DNA of 64,000 nucleotides, taken from assembly GCA_014607495.2 (NCBI GenBank), contig CP053156.1, positions 8,990,001 to 9,054,000 on the forward strand. Direction: 5' to 3'. The position numbers were made by a program, and so were the translations under genes. The notes below the pieces were generated by a model that made no database searches, had not been told where the DNA came from, and saw only the letters and a list, made by a program, of their open reading frames with translations. The stretch comes from Carposina sasakii. Lineage: Eukaryota > Arthropoda > Insecta > Lepidoptera > Carposinidae. Positions 32,959 to 43,845 of this stretch are shown in pieces (the first letter of the stretch is position 1; each line of letters opens with the position of its first letter).

Positions 32959-33389
32959 CACAGGTAAATCACCTTCAGAACTGTTTTTTTAGACGGCAGT
33001 TCAGGAATAAACTGCCATCTGTTTTAGATATAGAACATGCTGCAATAGATTTAGAAGTCAAAGATAAAGATGTAGAAATGAAAATGAAAGGAAAAGAACG
33101 GGAAGACAGGAAAAGAAGAGCTGAAGAGATTGATATTGGAATTGGTGAGAAGGTATATGTACGGAACATGATTAAAAACAACAAACTAACTTCAGAATTT
33201 AATGATCAATCACATACTGTCCTTAACAAGAAAGGAAGCGATGTAGAAGTTCAAAATGACAGTACAGGACAGACATCTCGCAGAAACATCATACATTTAA
33301 AGAAAGTGGAAGGCGAATGGACAGTTCACCAAGATTCCGAAGTCACAGATTCTGAAGTACATAATGAAAATGAATTGAAAATTGATTAA
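32959..33389 (+). pseudogene. Integrase C-terminal tail, frame-broken
   Basis: After the break near 32946 the coding continues ('SSTGKSPSEL') and shifts again at a seven-T run (32984-32990). From there it is open to 33386-33389. The tail has a charged stretch ('KMKGKEREDRKRRAEEIDIG') and then 'GEKVYVRNM', the usual post-core integrase beta-barrel motif. The 33390-33593 segment has no ORF. Confidence 0.8.
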
Positions 33390-33580
33390 AATAAGTGTGG
33401 TCCAAAAAACTATTTATTTAATTGTGCTATGTTGTGCTTTAATTGGCGTACACTGTACATTAGATTGAGGATTATGTGGATTGATGACGAAAACAGCGAC
33501 GATTTAGTTTGATTTCAAGTAAATCCATTCGAGTTTTTATAGGTTACACTTTCTACCGAAGTTTTTTTACCATTTTTGCC

Positions 33581-33593
33581 GGTAAAGGAGAGA
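33581..33593 (+). promoter_or_regulatory. Polypurine tract
   Basis: 'ggtaaaggagaga' immediately precedes the 3' LTR, the position and composition expected of the plus-strand primer site of an LTR retrotransposon. Confidence 0.75.
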
Positions 33594-33756
33594 TGTGCTG
33601 TTATGGATTAAATAAGATGACATGCTGTGACGAACGCGTGCAGAGTGGAAGGGCGCATTACGCGCACTTCCCTTGGAGCAGCGTTCGTGACAGGACGTGC
33701 ATCAAATAATATTGGACACAAGTCTTTTATTTCATATCATAAACCACGACACCACA
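33594..33756 (+). repeat. 3' LTR of the Gypsy-type element
   Basis: Matches the 5' LTR over 163 bases with one visible difference (A to G at base 7). Confidence 0.93.
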
Positions 33757-34056
33757 ATAATCATCATATTGTCAGACGTTAAGTTTCGAAGCCTAGTCCT
33801 TTTTCTCTTTTGTCTTGTGGCCTATTTTATATAAAAATTATATAAATCTGACAATATTATGCCTCTTAAACTTCTTACACGGCTTAACGCAATATATATT
33901 TGCCCTTTAGTTAAATTTTACTTTAGTAAGCTCGAGTTTTGGGAGGAAGTCGGTTTTTCGTTTTAAAAAAATTATATTAGTTATGTCGGCCTCCTTGTGA
34001 ATGTTTGCCATAATTTTTGCTAGGTTGGATGAAGGTTGGAATGTTGGATGCTTGTT

Positions 34057-34850
34057 CCCCCCCCGATGGTTGCCCGCCTTGTCGTGGCGGGGGGCTTAGT
34101 AACCGTGGACTGGTCACCCACGGTGAAGCTAAGAGACAACCAGGGCCGGCCTGTTTGGGCCGCCGGCTGGCCTGAGGAGGGCGCTTCCAGCGGGCTGAAC
34201 AAGTCCGCTGCCGACGCGCGTGGAGGTGGGACCGCAGAAGAAGAGGAGTGCCGGTATTACGGTGCGCCGTTCTCCCTATCTTCTGCGGCCGTGGAGGGAT
34301 CGCAGGGGGAGAGGCGTGTTGGTATTACGGTGCGCCACTCTCCCTACCCCTGCGAGCTGGCGGGGCCGTTCCGTCGAAACGGCACTGGTGGGGTCGCAGA
34401 GGAGGAGGCATGTCGGTATTGCGGTACGCCGCTTGCCCTATCCTCTGCGGCCGAGGTGTGGTCGGTGGCAGAACCAGAAACCTGATCTGCCACCGGATAC
34501 CAGTTATTTGGTATCCATGGCCTCCTAGTAGCAAATTCGGGGGGAGTCTGCTACAGTACTAGTGGAGGTCGAGGAGGAAAACGCACCTTACCATCTGGTG
34601 CGCCCATCGTGGAGGACTTCGGGCTTTCGCGATGAAGCCGCTTGCGGGCGGCTGCCGCCGGCGGGATCACGGATGTGTGCGAAAGCGTTCCCGTAACCCC
34701 GTCACAGGCGGCGAGGAGGAAGATGGGGGCGTTTTAGTGGGTATACCGTGGGTCTCATTAGCCTATACGGGAGTCCCACATAACCACTCGGTTACCCCCT
34801 GCGCCCGGGTGGTATGCGTAATGCGTTTTCCCCCCGAAACAAAAAAAAAG
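34057..34850 (+). mobile_element. GC-rich retroposed unit with poly-A tail
   Basis: A ~790-bp GC-rich block in AT-rich surroundings, ending in nine A (34841-34849). It is bounded by a 14-bp target duplication GTTGGATGCTTGTT (34043-34056 and 34851-34864). It starts with eight C. Inside are three ~85-95-bp repeats (about 34214-34290, 34295-34360, 34385-34455), each with 'ggtattacggtgcgcc' or its variant bracketed by 'cgcag' and 'ctgcg' arms. Several frames stay open (149 codons at 34036-34485), but the repeats explain that. It is a retroposon, either a short non-autonomous unit or the end of a LINE. Confidence 0.82.
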
Positions 34851-34864
34851 GTTGGATGCTTGTT

Positions 34865-35761
34865 GCTTGTTCGATGGAGGTTCGGTGCCACAGGTGCCAC
34901 AGACTTGTTCGATGCACGTTTCGTATAGCTATTTGCCTAGAGAGAGAAAGAATAGAGGAGCTTATAGCGTATACAGTGTAAGAGAGAAAATGTGATATAC
35001 CTACATACATTATTAGCTATGTGTATTTATTATTTGGTTTGGCTTTTATCATATTTAGACATTAAATACAATAAAAAAACTGCATGATTATGACAGAAAA
35101 TAGACACTAACTTAATAATCTTTTGATTTACATAAAGTGTCTCATCAAAAATTCAACTTACCGATGAGAGGTTATGTTTGGCTGATTTCGTTCACTACGG
35201 TTTTTACAGCCAACTATACTGCAATTCACCATAATTTGCAAAACGACACTCACTACTAGTACCTTGTAGGATATTGATTATAGGTTCCGCACACTGAACA
35301 CAAATTTTTTCACGAACTACTTTAATTGTTTTGTACCAAATCTGATCGGTTGACGACATGCCGTGCGAACAAGGCGTCGCTTGCGCCCGCCGCGGCGGCT
35401 GCGCCCACTCGAGCGCAACGCACGGCCATCCGCCAGATCCAGCTTGGGCCAACGTAAGCTGCATCATGTCTTGAGCATACAGCTTCTCTTTCTCCAACAC
35501 CATACCCAATGAAACCTATCACGCAAGGCTTCCTGGACATTGTTAAAACTACAGTGGGCGGTCAAAAACTTAAGGCTCGTCCTGCTCACACCTACATAAT
35601 TTACATTCGCGCCATCTTACTCTTGTAATTATTATTATTTCAGTAGCTTGTCTCTGTCTACGGGTATTTGCCTTTTTATTTTTCTATGAAAGTCTCGTCT
35701 CTTATAGTTTAAGTTTTATACTCTTTGCTTGACGTATGTTATGGTGAACTGATAACCAGTG
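34865..35761. other. Intergenic with a GC-rich minus-strand patch
   Basis: 35330-35480 is GC-rich and reads open in two minus-strand frames (35204-35509, 101 codons; 35322-35540, 72 codons). Neither translation is recognised. One contains 'LTLAQAGSGGWPCVALEW', but no family was matched. It could be an exon of an unrecognised gene or repeat debris. TGATAACCAGTG (35750-35761) is the left target duplication of the next element. Confidence 0.35.
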
Positions 35762-37445
35762 GGATTCGGCGGGAAAAGCTGGAAGGGTGCGGGTGTAATT
35801 TTCTTGTGAAAATCAAAAATTATTTGTTGTAAATGGCTTGCATGTGTCCGTATAGTGATGTTTTCTGGTAGATAAGTTATATTTTGATTACAAGATCACA
35901 AGATGTGAATCTAGTGCGTGTGCATGGTTTTATACGCAGGTGGGCCGAGTAAAACTTTAGCCGGATTACGATCTCTTCATGGGCGCATGTAAGTTGTTTC
36001 TGCAATAATTTTTCATTTTGACTAACTTTACTGTTGAGGGCCCTCTACCCTCGGTGTCAAGGACACCACTCTGCCCACAAGCCCCTTACTTGCTGCAGAC
36101 TGGGTTACAAGCGTAGAGTGTGAAATAATAACGCGATGTGAACGGTTCCAGCGACAGACGAAGACTGGCTAATTTATTTTATTGAACTTATATATATGCA
36201 ATACAGACACTACTTATGTGATAGACTATGGTAGGAAGCTATTTTAAATCTATTAACCAATTACAATGCTTAGAACAATTTAGACAAATCACCTGAGGGG
36301 TGAGGGGTACAAGGAAAAAGATGATGCAATATTGGCAAGTATTGCGTAATACAGAATTAATACAAAAACTGATACAAAACTAAGGTTTTTCTAGTTATTT
36401 GAACTCATACTAATTACATTTAGGCTTTTCCAATAAGATTCTAAGTTGCTAATGAAGTTAAATGGTACAATATGATTCTATCCAGTGATAGAATCTTTCA
36501 GTAAAGACCGTTAAATGACCGTTAAATTATACAATTAGCCTGTTTTTTAGGCGACAAGTCAAAGAAAGGTTACATATTATTCCTTACTAACTACAGGATA
36601 GGTTTATGCGGATATAGAAAGCTTTTACGATACATAAATTACACATTTTACCTATATTCTTTACACTATGACTCTAAATTAATCCAAAACAATAGGTAAT
36701 TAACGAACAATGGATACAAACTATTTGTACTTATGTTGAGAAATATATACTTTACAATATAAAATGCTGTTTTACTAATTGGAATACATACATAAGATTT
36801 TACGTTAAGTTTCATCAAAATAATCAAGCAAACAGGTTGGTATGTACTCCTACAAACTAATGAAACTAAGGCAAGATTATACAAATGTTATGATGCTTTA
36901 TGTATTTAAGATACGCATCATTTAGGGCTAAGTTTTATGATTAATTATACTGAAATTACTCAATGCTGAAGGCAATTACAAGCTTCTAAGTTATAACTCC
37001 AAGTGAATTTACATCAAAGATTATTACAAAATATGCGAAAATACATGCTTAAGTACGGTAAGGTACGAAGTGATAACGGGGCGGCATTTACATTTCAATT
37101 TTATGTTACTGAGCTGTGATTGGCTGAGCCAATATGAATGAATCTAAATTAACATAATATGACATATTTGCAAGATTATTAATATACTATTCGCTACAGA
37201 AACTATGCTTAATACTAATTTGTTGTCTGGTTTAAGACCAGTGTAAGTGGGAACGTAGAGTTAGTTTGGGGATGTTCAAAACTTGTCAACATTTACACTT
37301 GTTCTTGAGGATTTTCCCGACGTTTCCATTCATCATCATCATTATCATCCATCATAAATTCAGAAATTATTTACTAAAGACAATGGCTGTATGGGCTTAG
37401 TTCCCCTTGCCTTTCCTTCGGGATAAACTAAAAAAATAAAAAAAA
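35762..37445 (+). mobile_element. SINE-like element A, split by a solo LTR
   Basis: Target duplication TGATAACCAGTG at 35750-35761 and 37446-37457. Without the nested 36032-37291 insert (plus its 5-bp duplication) the element is ~420 bp. It starts 'ggattcggcgggaaaagc' and ends 'ccttcgggataaacta' with an A-rich tail. The same unit occurs unbroken at 59344-59754 and in part at 41060-41352, 42221-42372 and 43060-43200. The tail and duplication identify retroposition; no RT is encoded. Confidence 0.85.
36032..37291. mobile_element. Solo LTR (1260 bp) inside SINE-like element A
   Basis: Begins TGTTGAGGGCCC and ends CTTGTCAACA, the TG...CA form with short inverted ends TGTTGA/TCAACA. It has a 5-bp duplication TTTAC (36027-36031 and 37292-37296). 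The unbroken repeat at 59.6 kb has TTTAC once at the same point. No coding sequence is present, so this is an LTR left by recombination of a full element not otherwise seen in the window. Confidence 0.85.
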
Positions 37446-37587
37446 TGATAACCAGTGGTCGGAGTAGGTATATTGATTTTACATACTTGAGTCATGATAT
37501 CATAACATGGACATGCATTTTTTCCAGAATGTACCGGAGTTTCCAAAAACTAGCAGCATAGCGTTGAGAGTATTGATACATTTACTT

Positions 37588-37877
37588 CTATTCTTTATTG
37601 TACACAGACATTTTATATGGAAAAACATTTTACATTGACAATGTACAAAGGCGTGCTTATCCCTATAAGAGATTTCTTCCAGCAAACCACTTGAGATAGC
37701 GAAAGTTGGGTGAAAAAGGTAGATTGTATGTGTACACAATACCAAATAAATATACTTACATAAACCTACATAATATCAATATACCTAAATAATAATACAT
37801 ATCTACATATAATAAACCTAACCTACATAGACTTACAATAAAAGTATCTTACAATAATAAAATAACCGACAGACCTA
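37588..37877 (-). mobile_element. 3' UTR of the LINE
   Basis: Downstream, on the minus strand, of the LINE ORF2 stop. Its last ~85 bases match the isolated fragment at 12794-12883. Both end at AATAAAGAATAG, which marks the probable 3' terminus. Confidence 0.75.
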
Positions 37878-40823
37878 CTAAGGAAGAGAAAGGTAGTATG
37901 CCTTTACTTGTCTCTTAAAGATGTCAATTGTAGGACAATCACGTATGGTGTGCGGTAGTGAGTTCCACAGCTTGACTGCATAGACAGTGTAGGAGTAGTC
38001 ATATGCAACAGAATGATGACGGGGAGTTTTAAGAAGAGAAGTAGTAGCTGATCGTAGTGGGCGATCTCTTGAGAACAGATAATCAAATCGCTCACGCAAA
38101 TAAACAGGACAGGGTATATGGTATAAAATTTTAAATAGAAGTGTTAGTATGTGAACATTCCGGCGAAGTCGAATTGGGAGCCATTTGAGCTCTTTCCGAA
38201 ATTGAGTTACATGGTCATACTTGCGTAAGCCGTATATAAAACGAATACCCAAATTTTGAAGACGTTCTAGTTTATTGAGCAGCTTCTCATTGGCATCAGG
38301 ATAGCAAACATCAGCATAGTCTAATAGTGGCAGAAGAAGGGATTGAGCTAAAGTGATTTTTGTGCTAAAAGGTAGCAAATTTTGGAGACGTTTAAGTGCA
38401 TGGAAGGTGGAATGCACTTTCCTACTTACCTCACTTACCTGAGATGACCACGAAAAAATACGGTCAAATGTAAGACCTAAGTTCTTGGCCTTATCAGTAT
38501 AGGGTATCACAACCCCATTATATAATAATTGCGGAATGTTAGATTGATTTAAAATTTGTTGCTTAAACCTGCTACCAATAACCATAGCCTGAGATTTGTC
38601 CGGATTAACAACGAGGCCAAACGACTGTGCCCAGCCATGGATGTTGGTTAAGTCTTTGTTTACCATAGACGTGGCCAACTCCAGATCCTCAACATTGAAG
38701 TGATAATAAAGCTGTAAGTCGTCTGCATAGAGATGGAAGCAGGACGAAAGAACATCAGTGATAGAATTTATAAATATCGAAAATAGGAGAGGCGAAAGAA
38801 CACCTCCCTGTGGAACGCCTGCAGTAAGCTCGCACCAGTCAGATGATAACTCATCCGAGCGTATACACTGCAGACGACCCCTAAGATAAGAGTTAAACCA
38901 TACTATAACCCGTGGAGAAACATTCAGAGAGCCAAGTATGCCTAATACAATGTCGAAGTCAACACAGTTAAAGGCGCTGCTAAAATCTAGCAGAGCTAAG
39001 ATGGTGAGCTGTTGGTTGTCCATAGCCAGTCGGATGTCATCAGTAACCTTCAATAATGCCGTGACAGTACTGTGTCCCCTTCTGAATCCCGACTGAAAGG
39101 GATTAAGTAAGTTGTTCCTGGAGAGATAGGAGGACAGTTGATTATGTACAACAGTTTCTAGGACTTTGGAAAGAATGGGAAGGATGGAAATGGGACGATA
39201 CTGGGAGAAGGATGAGGGATTCGCTATTTTAGGAAGAGGAATAACATAAGCCATTTTCCATGTTGATGGGAAGGAGCTCGTGGTTAATGAGTAGTTGATA
39301 ATGTGCTGGATGATTAAACAGAGCTCATCCAAAATGGGACGCAGCATTTGGGCATGAATTTGGTCAAATCCAACAGCTTTCGAAGTAATAGAGAGTATGG
39401 CCTTCCGAACGTCACTCGAGTCTATAGATGTAAATTCAAACGGATCACAAACAGGCCTAGGTTTACTGTTTAACGCTAAAAGAGATTTTGATTTGAAATT
39501 AGTATCCACTGAGAAGGGGGGAGAGGAGAAGTATTTATTAAGATTATTTAAGTCAACCTTACACGTGGTTGTTTCCGAACTTCTGCCAATACCCAGGGTT
39601 TTCAGAAACTTCCACATTTGTGCTGGGCTGCTTTTTTCAATGGATTCATGGATGTGACGTCTCCTTGCATCCCTACACATACGACCACAGCAGTTCCGTA
39701 GCTTTTTATAACGAACGAAGTTAATATCCGATGGACAGCCCTTATACTTCCGTTTTGCAAGATCACGCTTGGCCATACATTTTCTTATAGCATCACTAAG
39801 CCATGGCGCCGGGAGATGCTTCACCTTAACCTTTTTCAATGGAGCATGCTTATCAAAAAGACAAATTATTATCCGGTTAAAGTGCTCCAGTTTTATATCC
39901 GTGGTCGTACCCTCCAAGACGGGAGACCAGTCGATTTGTAGCGCATCACTTTTTAGTGCATCTAGATTAATATTTTTAAAACTACGTAGCAGAACGAATT
40001 TTGACTTACATTTTGGAGGACGCACTTTGTAGGAAAGGTAAATTAGATCATGATAGGAAAAAGGAGCATTGAGCTGTCCATGAGCCGCGACCTTAGAGAT
40101 ATTACCAACAATTATTAGATCAAGGAGAGTTGGACGATTATGAGGAGATTGGTGTGTAGCGCGAGATGGCAAAATGTACATATTAAACGATGAAATTATA
40201 TTTTTAAGTTTCGTAGAACGAGAGTCATTTTTTAGTAAACAAGTATTATAATCGCCAAGAATAATCGTATCTTCATATTGAGGACTGAGCAAGTCTAATA
40301 AAGACTCAAAAGATGAAAAGTAATCTATATGTAGGGAAGGACTGTAAACAACCCCAATTAGTAACTTTTTGTGTCGAAGGCAAATCTCTACAAACAGGTG
40401 TTCAGCAGATGCAGTGTAATTACTTGGAGACTGATTAATAACTGTGTATGGAATATCGGCTCGTAGATACATTGCAACACCACCCCACCCCTTTTCCGTT
40501 CGGTCATTACGAACTAGAACGTATCCAGGCAGACTACATGTAGTAGATGGAAGGGAGGGCTTAAGCAACGTTTCAGAAACTAGAATACAGTCTATTCGCT
40601 GATTGCTAAATGATGCCAGAAGGTCAGGATAATGAGCCGGAATGCTTTGCGCATTGATATGCACAATGTTTAAGTTATTTTTATAATTATTAAATACGTG
40701 ACACAACTGATCATGCAAAGGCAGTTCCGTGGCCGTAGAATCATCACTAATTGCACTACCATAGTCATCTGACGAGGAACAGGAGAAAAAACTATCATCA
40801 AGATCCATCAGTAAGTCTGTCAT
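37878..40823 (-). CDS. LINE ORF2: AP endonuclease and reverse transcriptase (intact)
   Basis: 981 residues, uninterrupted, from the ATG at 40823. The N-terminal third is an AP-type endonuclease: 'LNIVHINAQSIPAHY' (Asn), 'CILVSETLLKP' (Glu), 'IGVVYSPS', 'TIILGDYNTC' (Asp) and 'FSYHDLIYL' (His-Asp). The RT domain has 'WKMAYVIPLPK', 'YRPISILPILSKVLE', 'NPFQSGFRRGHSTVTAL', 'LLDFSSAFNCVD', 'GVPQGGVLSPLLFSIFI' and the catalytic 'HLYADDLQLYYH'. The C-terminal ~200 residues follow the Jockey/CR1 pattern ('SYTVYAVKLWNSLPHTIRD'). There is no RNase H. All key residues seen are present, so the ORF could encode active enzyme. Confidence 0.95.
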   Translation of the reverse strand: MTDLLMDLDDSFFSCSSSDDYGSAISDDSTATELPLHDQLCHVFNNYKNNLNIVHINAQSIPAHYPDLLASFSNQRIDCILVSETLLKPSLPSTTCSLPGYVLVRNDRTEKGWGGVAMYLRADIPYTVINQSPSNYTASAEHLFVEICLRHKKLLIGVVYSPSLHIDYFSSFESLLDLLSPQYEDTIILGDYNTCLLKNDSRSTKLKNIISSFNMYILPSRATHQSPHNRPTLLDLIIVGNISKVAAHGQLNAPFSYHDLIYLSYKVRPPKCKSKFVLLRSFKNINLDALKSDALQIDWSPVLEGTTTDIKLEHFNRIIICLFDKHAPLKKVKVKHLPAPWLSDAIRKCMAKRDLAKRKYKGCPSDINFVRYKKLRNCCGRMCRDARRRHIHESIEKSSPAQMWKFLKTLGIGRSSETTTCKVDLNNLNKYFSSPPFSVDTNFKSKSLLALNSKPRPVCDPFEFTSIDSSDVRKAILSITSKAVGFDQIHAQMLRPILDELCLIIQHIINYSLTTSSFPSTWKMAYVIPLPKIANPSSFSQYRPISILPILSKVLETVVHNQLSSYLSRNNLLNPFQSGFRRGHSTVTALLKVTDDIRLAMDNQQLTILALLDFSSAFNCVDFDIVLGILGSLNVSPRVIVWFNSYLRGRLQCIRSDELSSDWCELTAGVPQGGVLSPLLFSIFINSITDVLSSCFHLYADDLQLYYHFNVEDLELATSMVNKDLTNIHGWAQSFGLVVNPDKSQAMVIGSRFKQQILNQSNIPQLLYNGVVIPYTDKAKNLGLTFDRIFSWSSQVSEVSRKVHSTFHALKRLQNLLPFSTKITLAQSLLLPLLDYADVCYPDANEKLLNKLERLQNLGIRFIYGLRKYDHVTQFRKELKWLPIRLRRNVHILTLLFKILYHIPCPVYLRERFDYLFSRDRPLRSATTSLLKTPRHHSVAYDYSYTVYAVKLWNSLPHTIRDCPTIDIFKRQVKAYYLSLP

Positions 40824-41059
40824 AATAATAATATATTAAAGATAAACTTAAAATATAAATAAATACCTATTTAAATAAAAAAAAGGGACGACACAATCAA
40901 ACGCAATCTCACCCCCTTCTCTCCCCGGGCACTGGAAAAAACTTTACAATCGTGTTAAAATTTAGGAGTAATATTATTGTCTAGCTAGTACAAAACAAAC
41001 TTATTGGCTGTATGGATTACAGTTACCACAAAAGAGACACAAAAAAAAAAAACAGTGAC

Positions 41060-41352
41060 TTGTGAAAATCAAAAATTATTTGTACTTAGTCTGTGCAAGT
41101 GATCAATGATGCAGGTAAGCCAGGATTACGATCTCTTCATGGGCGCATGTAACTTGTTTCTGCAATAATTTTTCATTTTGACTAACTTTACACTTGTTCT
41201 TGAGGATTTTCCCGACGTTTCCATTCATCATCATCATTGTCATTCATCATAAATTCAGAAATACATTTTACTAATGACAATGATTAGGCTGTATGGGCTT
41301 AGTTCCCCTTGCCTTTCCTTCGGGATAAACTAAAAAAAAAAAAAAAAAAAAA
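41060..41352 (+). mobile_element. SINE-like element B (5' part altered)
   Basis: From 'tgtgaaaatcaaaaattatt' to a 21-A tail (41332-41352), matching element A and the 59.3 kb copy with a deletion in the first third. The long A tail suggests a fairly recent copy. Confidence 0.75.
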
Positions 41353-41460
41353 TGACAGCCAGGTAACAAAACAAACAAGGAAAAAATTCGGCGGAAATGA
41401 AATTTAGCATGTAGAAATAAAGAAAATTGAGTTATTACCCACAAATAGGTGTAATTACCC

Positions 41461-42235
41461 GCAAGATTCTACATAAGTGAAAATTTTAGATGAAAGACAA
41501 ACCAGCCAAGAACCACTGGAATGTTAAGGTTTTTTGGTCGCAGCTAGAGATGGGCAACTTCTGAGAAGCATGTGAGAAATTACCGGTAAGTTTCCGTGAT
41601 CTTTTTGGTGAGAAGATAAATATTATTAAAAAATATTACTTTATTCATCAAAGATGCGTTTAAAATTGAAGTAGAATGCATTTTAGGCTACACACAAACA
41701 TTGCCTACCTGGCGCACGTGCGATCAATAAAGTTTTTATCTTTAGAAGTTTACCGCATGAGATCTTTTGTACGTGGGTTTCTATTGTTCTTCGTAGAATT
41801 TTGTTACAGTCTCGTATTCAAGTTTTCTGGGATTTCGACCCTCATTAGTACGAAGCAGCTGTTTTATGACACTATGTGCTCAAACATGTCTTTTACTTCA
41901 GTCTGTTATTAGTCTTCTGATAGTCTACTGCTGTGCCGTATGTCTTCAAGGATACTGTTTCGATCACGCTTATTTATTGGACTCTGATTCTCTTATACGA
42001 CGACTTGGCTTGTTAAATTGTTACTGTGACTGTTATCTGTGATTTCTTCAAAACCGGACACTGGTGAATACTTCGCATGTAAGTACTTTTTATTTTATTA
42101 TTTTAACATTTTGCAGACATTTAGAAATATACATAGAATCCTGTTGGTACTGTTACGACCGGGAGTTTACCCATTAGCTCACTAGATGTCGCTAGTAGCA
42201 GAATAGAACGCAATATCTTTACACTTGTTCTTGAG
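41461..42235. repeat. Complex repeat, left arm of an inverted pair
   Basis: 41751-42219 is the reverse complement, with many small differences, of 43390-43800 (shared words 'gagatcttttgtacg', 'gtagaattttgttacagtct', 'cgtatgtcttcaagga'). By contrast, 41461-41549 is a direct copy of about 43786-43864, the sequence at the 3' edge of the ORF1 gene. 'gtaagtac' followed ~40 bases later by 'ttttgcag' gives an intron-like pair in both arms. Confidence 0.65.
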
Positions 42236-42372
42236 TTTAGATTTTCCCGAACGTTTTCCATTCGGATCATCATCATTATCATCCATCATAAATTCAGAAA
42301 TCATAAGATTACTAATGACAATGAAGCTGTATGGGCTGCTAGTTCCCCTTGCCTTTCCTTCGGGATAAACTA
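42221..42372 (+). mobile_element. SINE-like element C (3' half only)
   Basis: Starts at 'acacttgttcttgag', the same point where the solo LTR split element A, and runs to 'ccttcgggataaacta'. It contains several small insertions. Confidence 0.7.
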
Positions 42373-42375
42373 ATT

Positions 42376-43389
42376 CTAATAGAGAAAAAACAAATATATA
42401 GGTATTTATTCTAAAACATTGCTCGTAACATCAAAAATTCTTAGACTAAGATGCAAGAAAAAAAGTGATATCGGCTGGATTATTGGTAAGTTTTATGTAA
42501 GTGAAACACACTCATAACGAAATCGCAGAAACTACGTTTATTTGAAGGGTTTGGCAAGGATGTAGTTTAGATTTTCATTGGAATGAAGTTTTTAAAAGGT
42601 TTATGTGTGTCTATGGTTTTCAGTACTTGAAATTATCTTAGGTAATTTTATATGGGGTACCGGTTGGTCTCTTCCGCATGTGCTTTTTTTCTTATTCCAA
42701 ATTTTTGTTACTTATTTAATGCCTAATTTATGCCTAACTGTTTTTTATTTATAGACTAAGTGTAAGAAATGGATACTGAAAAACAGCATTAATGCTGAGG
42801 CTCCGTTACTCTTACATAAGCAGCAAATTTGATTACTTTTAATAAAGTGAAATTCGAGGTGAAACCAGGGTCTGAGTCAGCGTGAATGTAACTAATATTC
42901 ATGCCCAAAAAAATAAATTACAAGATCATACATTAGAAATATTACGAGCAATTAGAATATGGTTAGAATAAATACCTATATATTTTTGTACAATAAATCT
43001 ATTCTCTATTAAATGAGTACAGTAAAACATTTATTGATTGCAAAATAAAGAGAATCGGATTACGATCTGGGTACGGGTGATTCGGAGCTGCCGATTAAAA
43101 GGTAAGCAGGTGTTAGAACTCTATAGTTAGGTGGAGCAGGTTACAAAATTCCAGCACTATAATTTTTCATTTTGACTGTAACTTTTACACTTGTTCCTTA
43201 GCTTATTTAGAGATTGACTTTCCGTCGGCCGAGATCCGCCGTTATACGGCTCGACGTTCGGTCCCGAATCATTCGGGTCATACCCGAGCGACCCATCTAC
43301 AAAACCCCGTATTCCGGGCAAGCCTGGAACGTTCTCGGGCGTTACATTCAACAACACTTAAACTAAACACGCCGATGATTACAACAGAA
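42376..43389. other. Spacer between inverted arms, repeat debris
   Basis: Lies between the two arms. 43060-43200 includes 'attacgatct', 'ataatttttcattttgact' and 'acacttgttcct', a degraded partial copy of the SINE-like element. No gene was seen. Confidence 0.5.
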
Positions 43390-43800
43390 CATGGTAAACG
43401 ATATTGCGTTCTATTCTGGCGCTGAGCTAATGGGTAAACTCCCCTCGTAACAGCAACAGGATTCCTATCGGGTTATAAATTCTGCAAAATGTTAAAATAA
43501 TAAAAAAAAAGTACTTACGAATCAAAGAAGTATTCACCATGTCGGTTTTGATAGTCCAAATCAAGATAACTCACAAACAATCTTTCGTATATGAGAATCA
43601 GAGTCCAATAAATAAGCGTTCGAAATCCTTGAAGACATACGGCACAGCAGTAGACTATACTAATGACTGAAGTAAAAGACATGTTTGAGCAAAGAAAATA
43701 ATGAGTTATTACCCAGAAAACTTGAATACGAGACTGTAACAAAATTCTACGAAGACAATAGAAACCCCGTACAAAAGATCTCATGCGGATTCTACATAAG
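43390..43800. repeat. Right arm of the inverted pair
   Basis: Reverse complement of 41751-42219. A 121-codon minus-strand ORF here (43515-43880) and a 78-codon plus-strand ORF in the other arm share 'MRSFVRGF' and 'CSNMSFTSV' by virtue of the repeat only. Confidence 0.65.
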
Positions 43801-43845
43801 GAAAATTTTAGATGAAAGACAAACCAGCCAAGAACCACTGGAATG

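Larger units (their letters stand above)
28136..33756 (+). mobile_element. Ty3/Gypsy-type LTR retrotransposon, 5.6 kb
   Basis: Two 163-bp LTRs (28136-28298 and 33594-33756) differ at one visible position. The 5-bp target duplication is ATAAT (28131-28135 and 33757-33761). The order gag, protease, RT, RNase H, integrase identifies a Gypsy-type element. There is no env ORF. Five one-base frame breaks split the polyprotein. Confidence 0.95.

Noticed and set aside
34036..34562. Three overlapping plus-strand ORFs of about 100-149 codons
   Set aside because: They arise from high GC and internal repeats in the retroposed unit; all three frames are open and no motif is visible.
39397..40032. Plus-strand ORFs of 86-87 codons
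   Set aside because: They are antisense shadows of the LINE endonuclease-RT gene.
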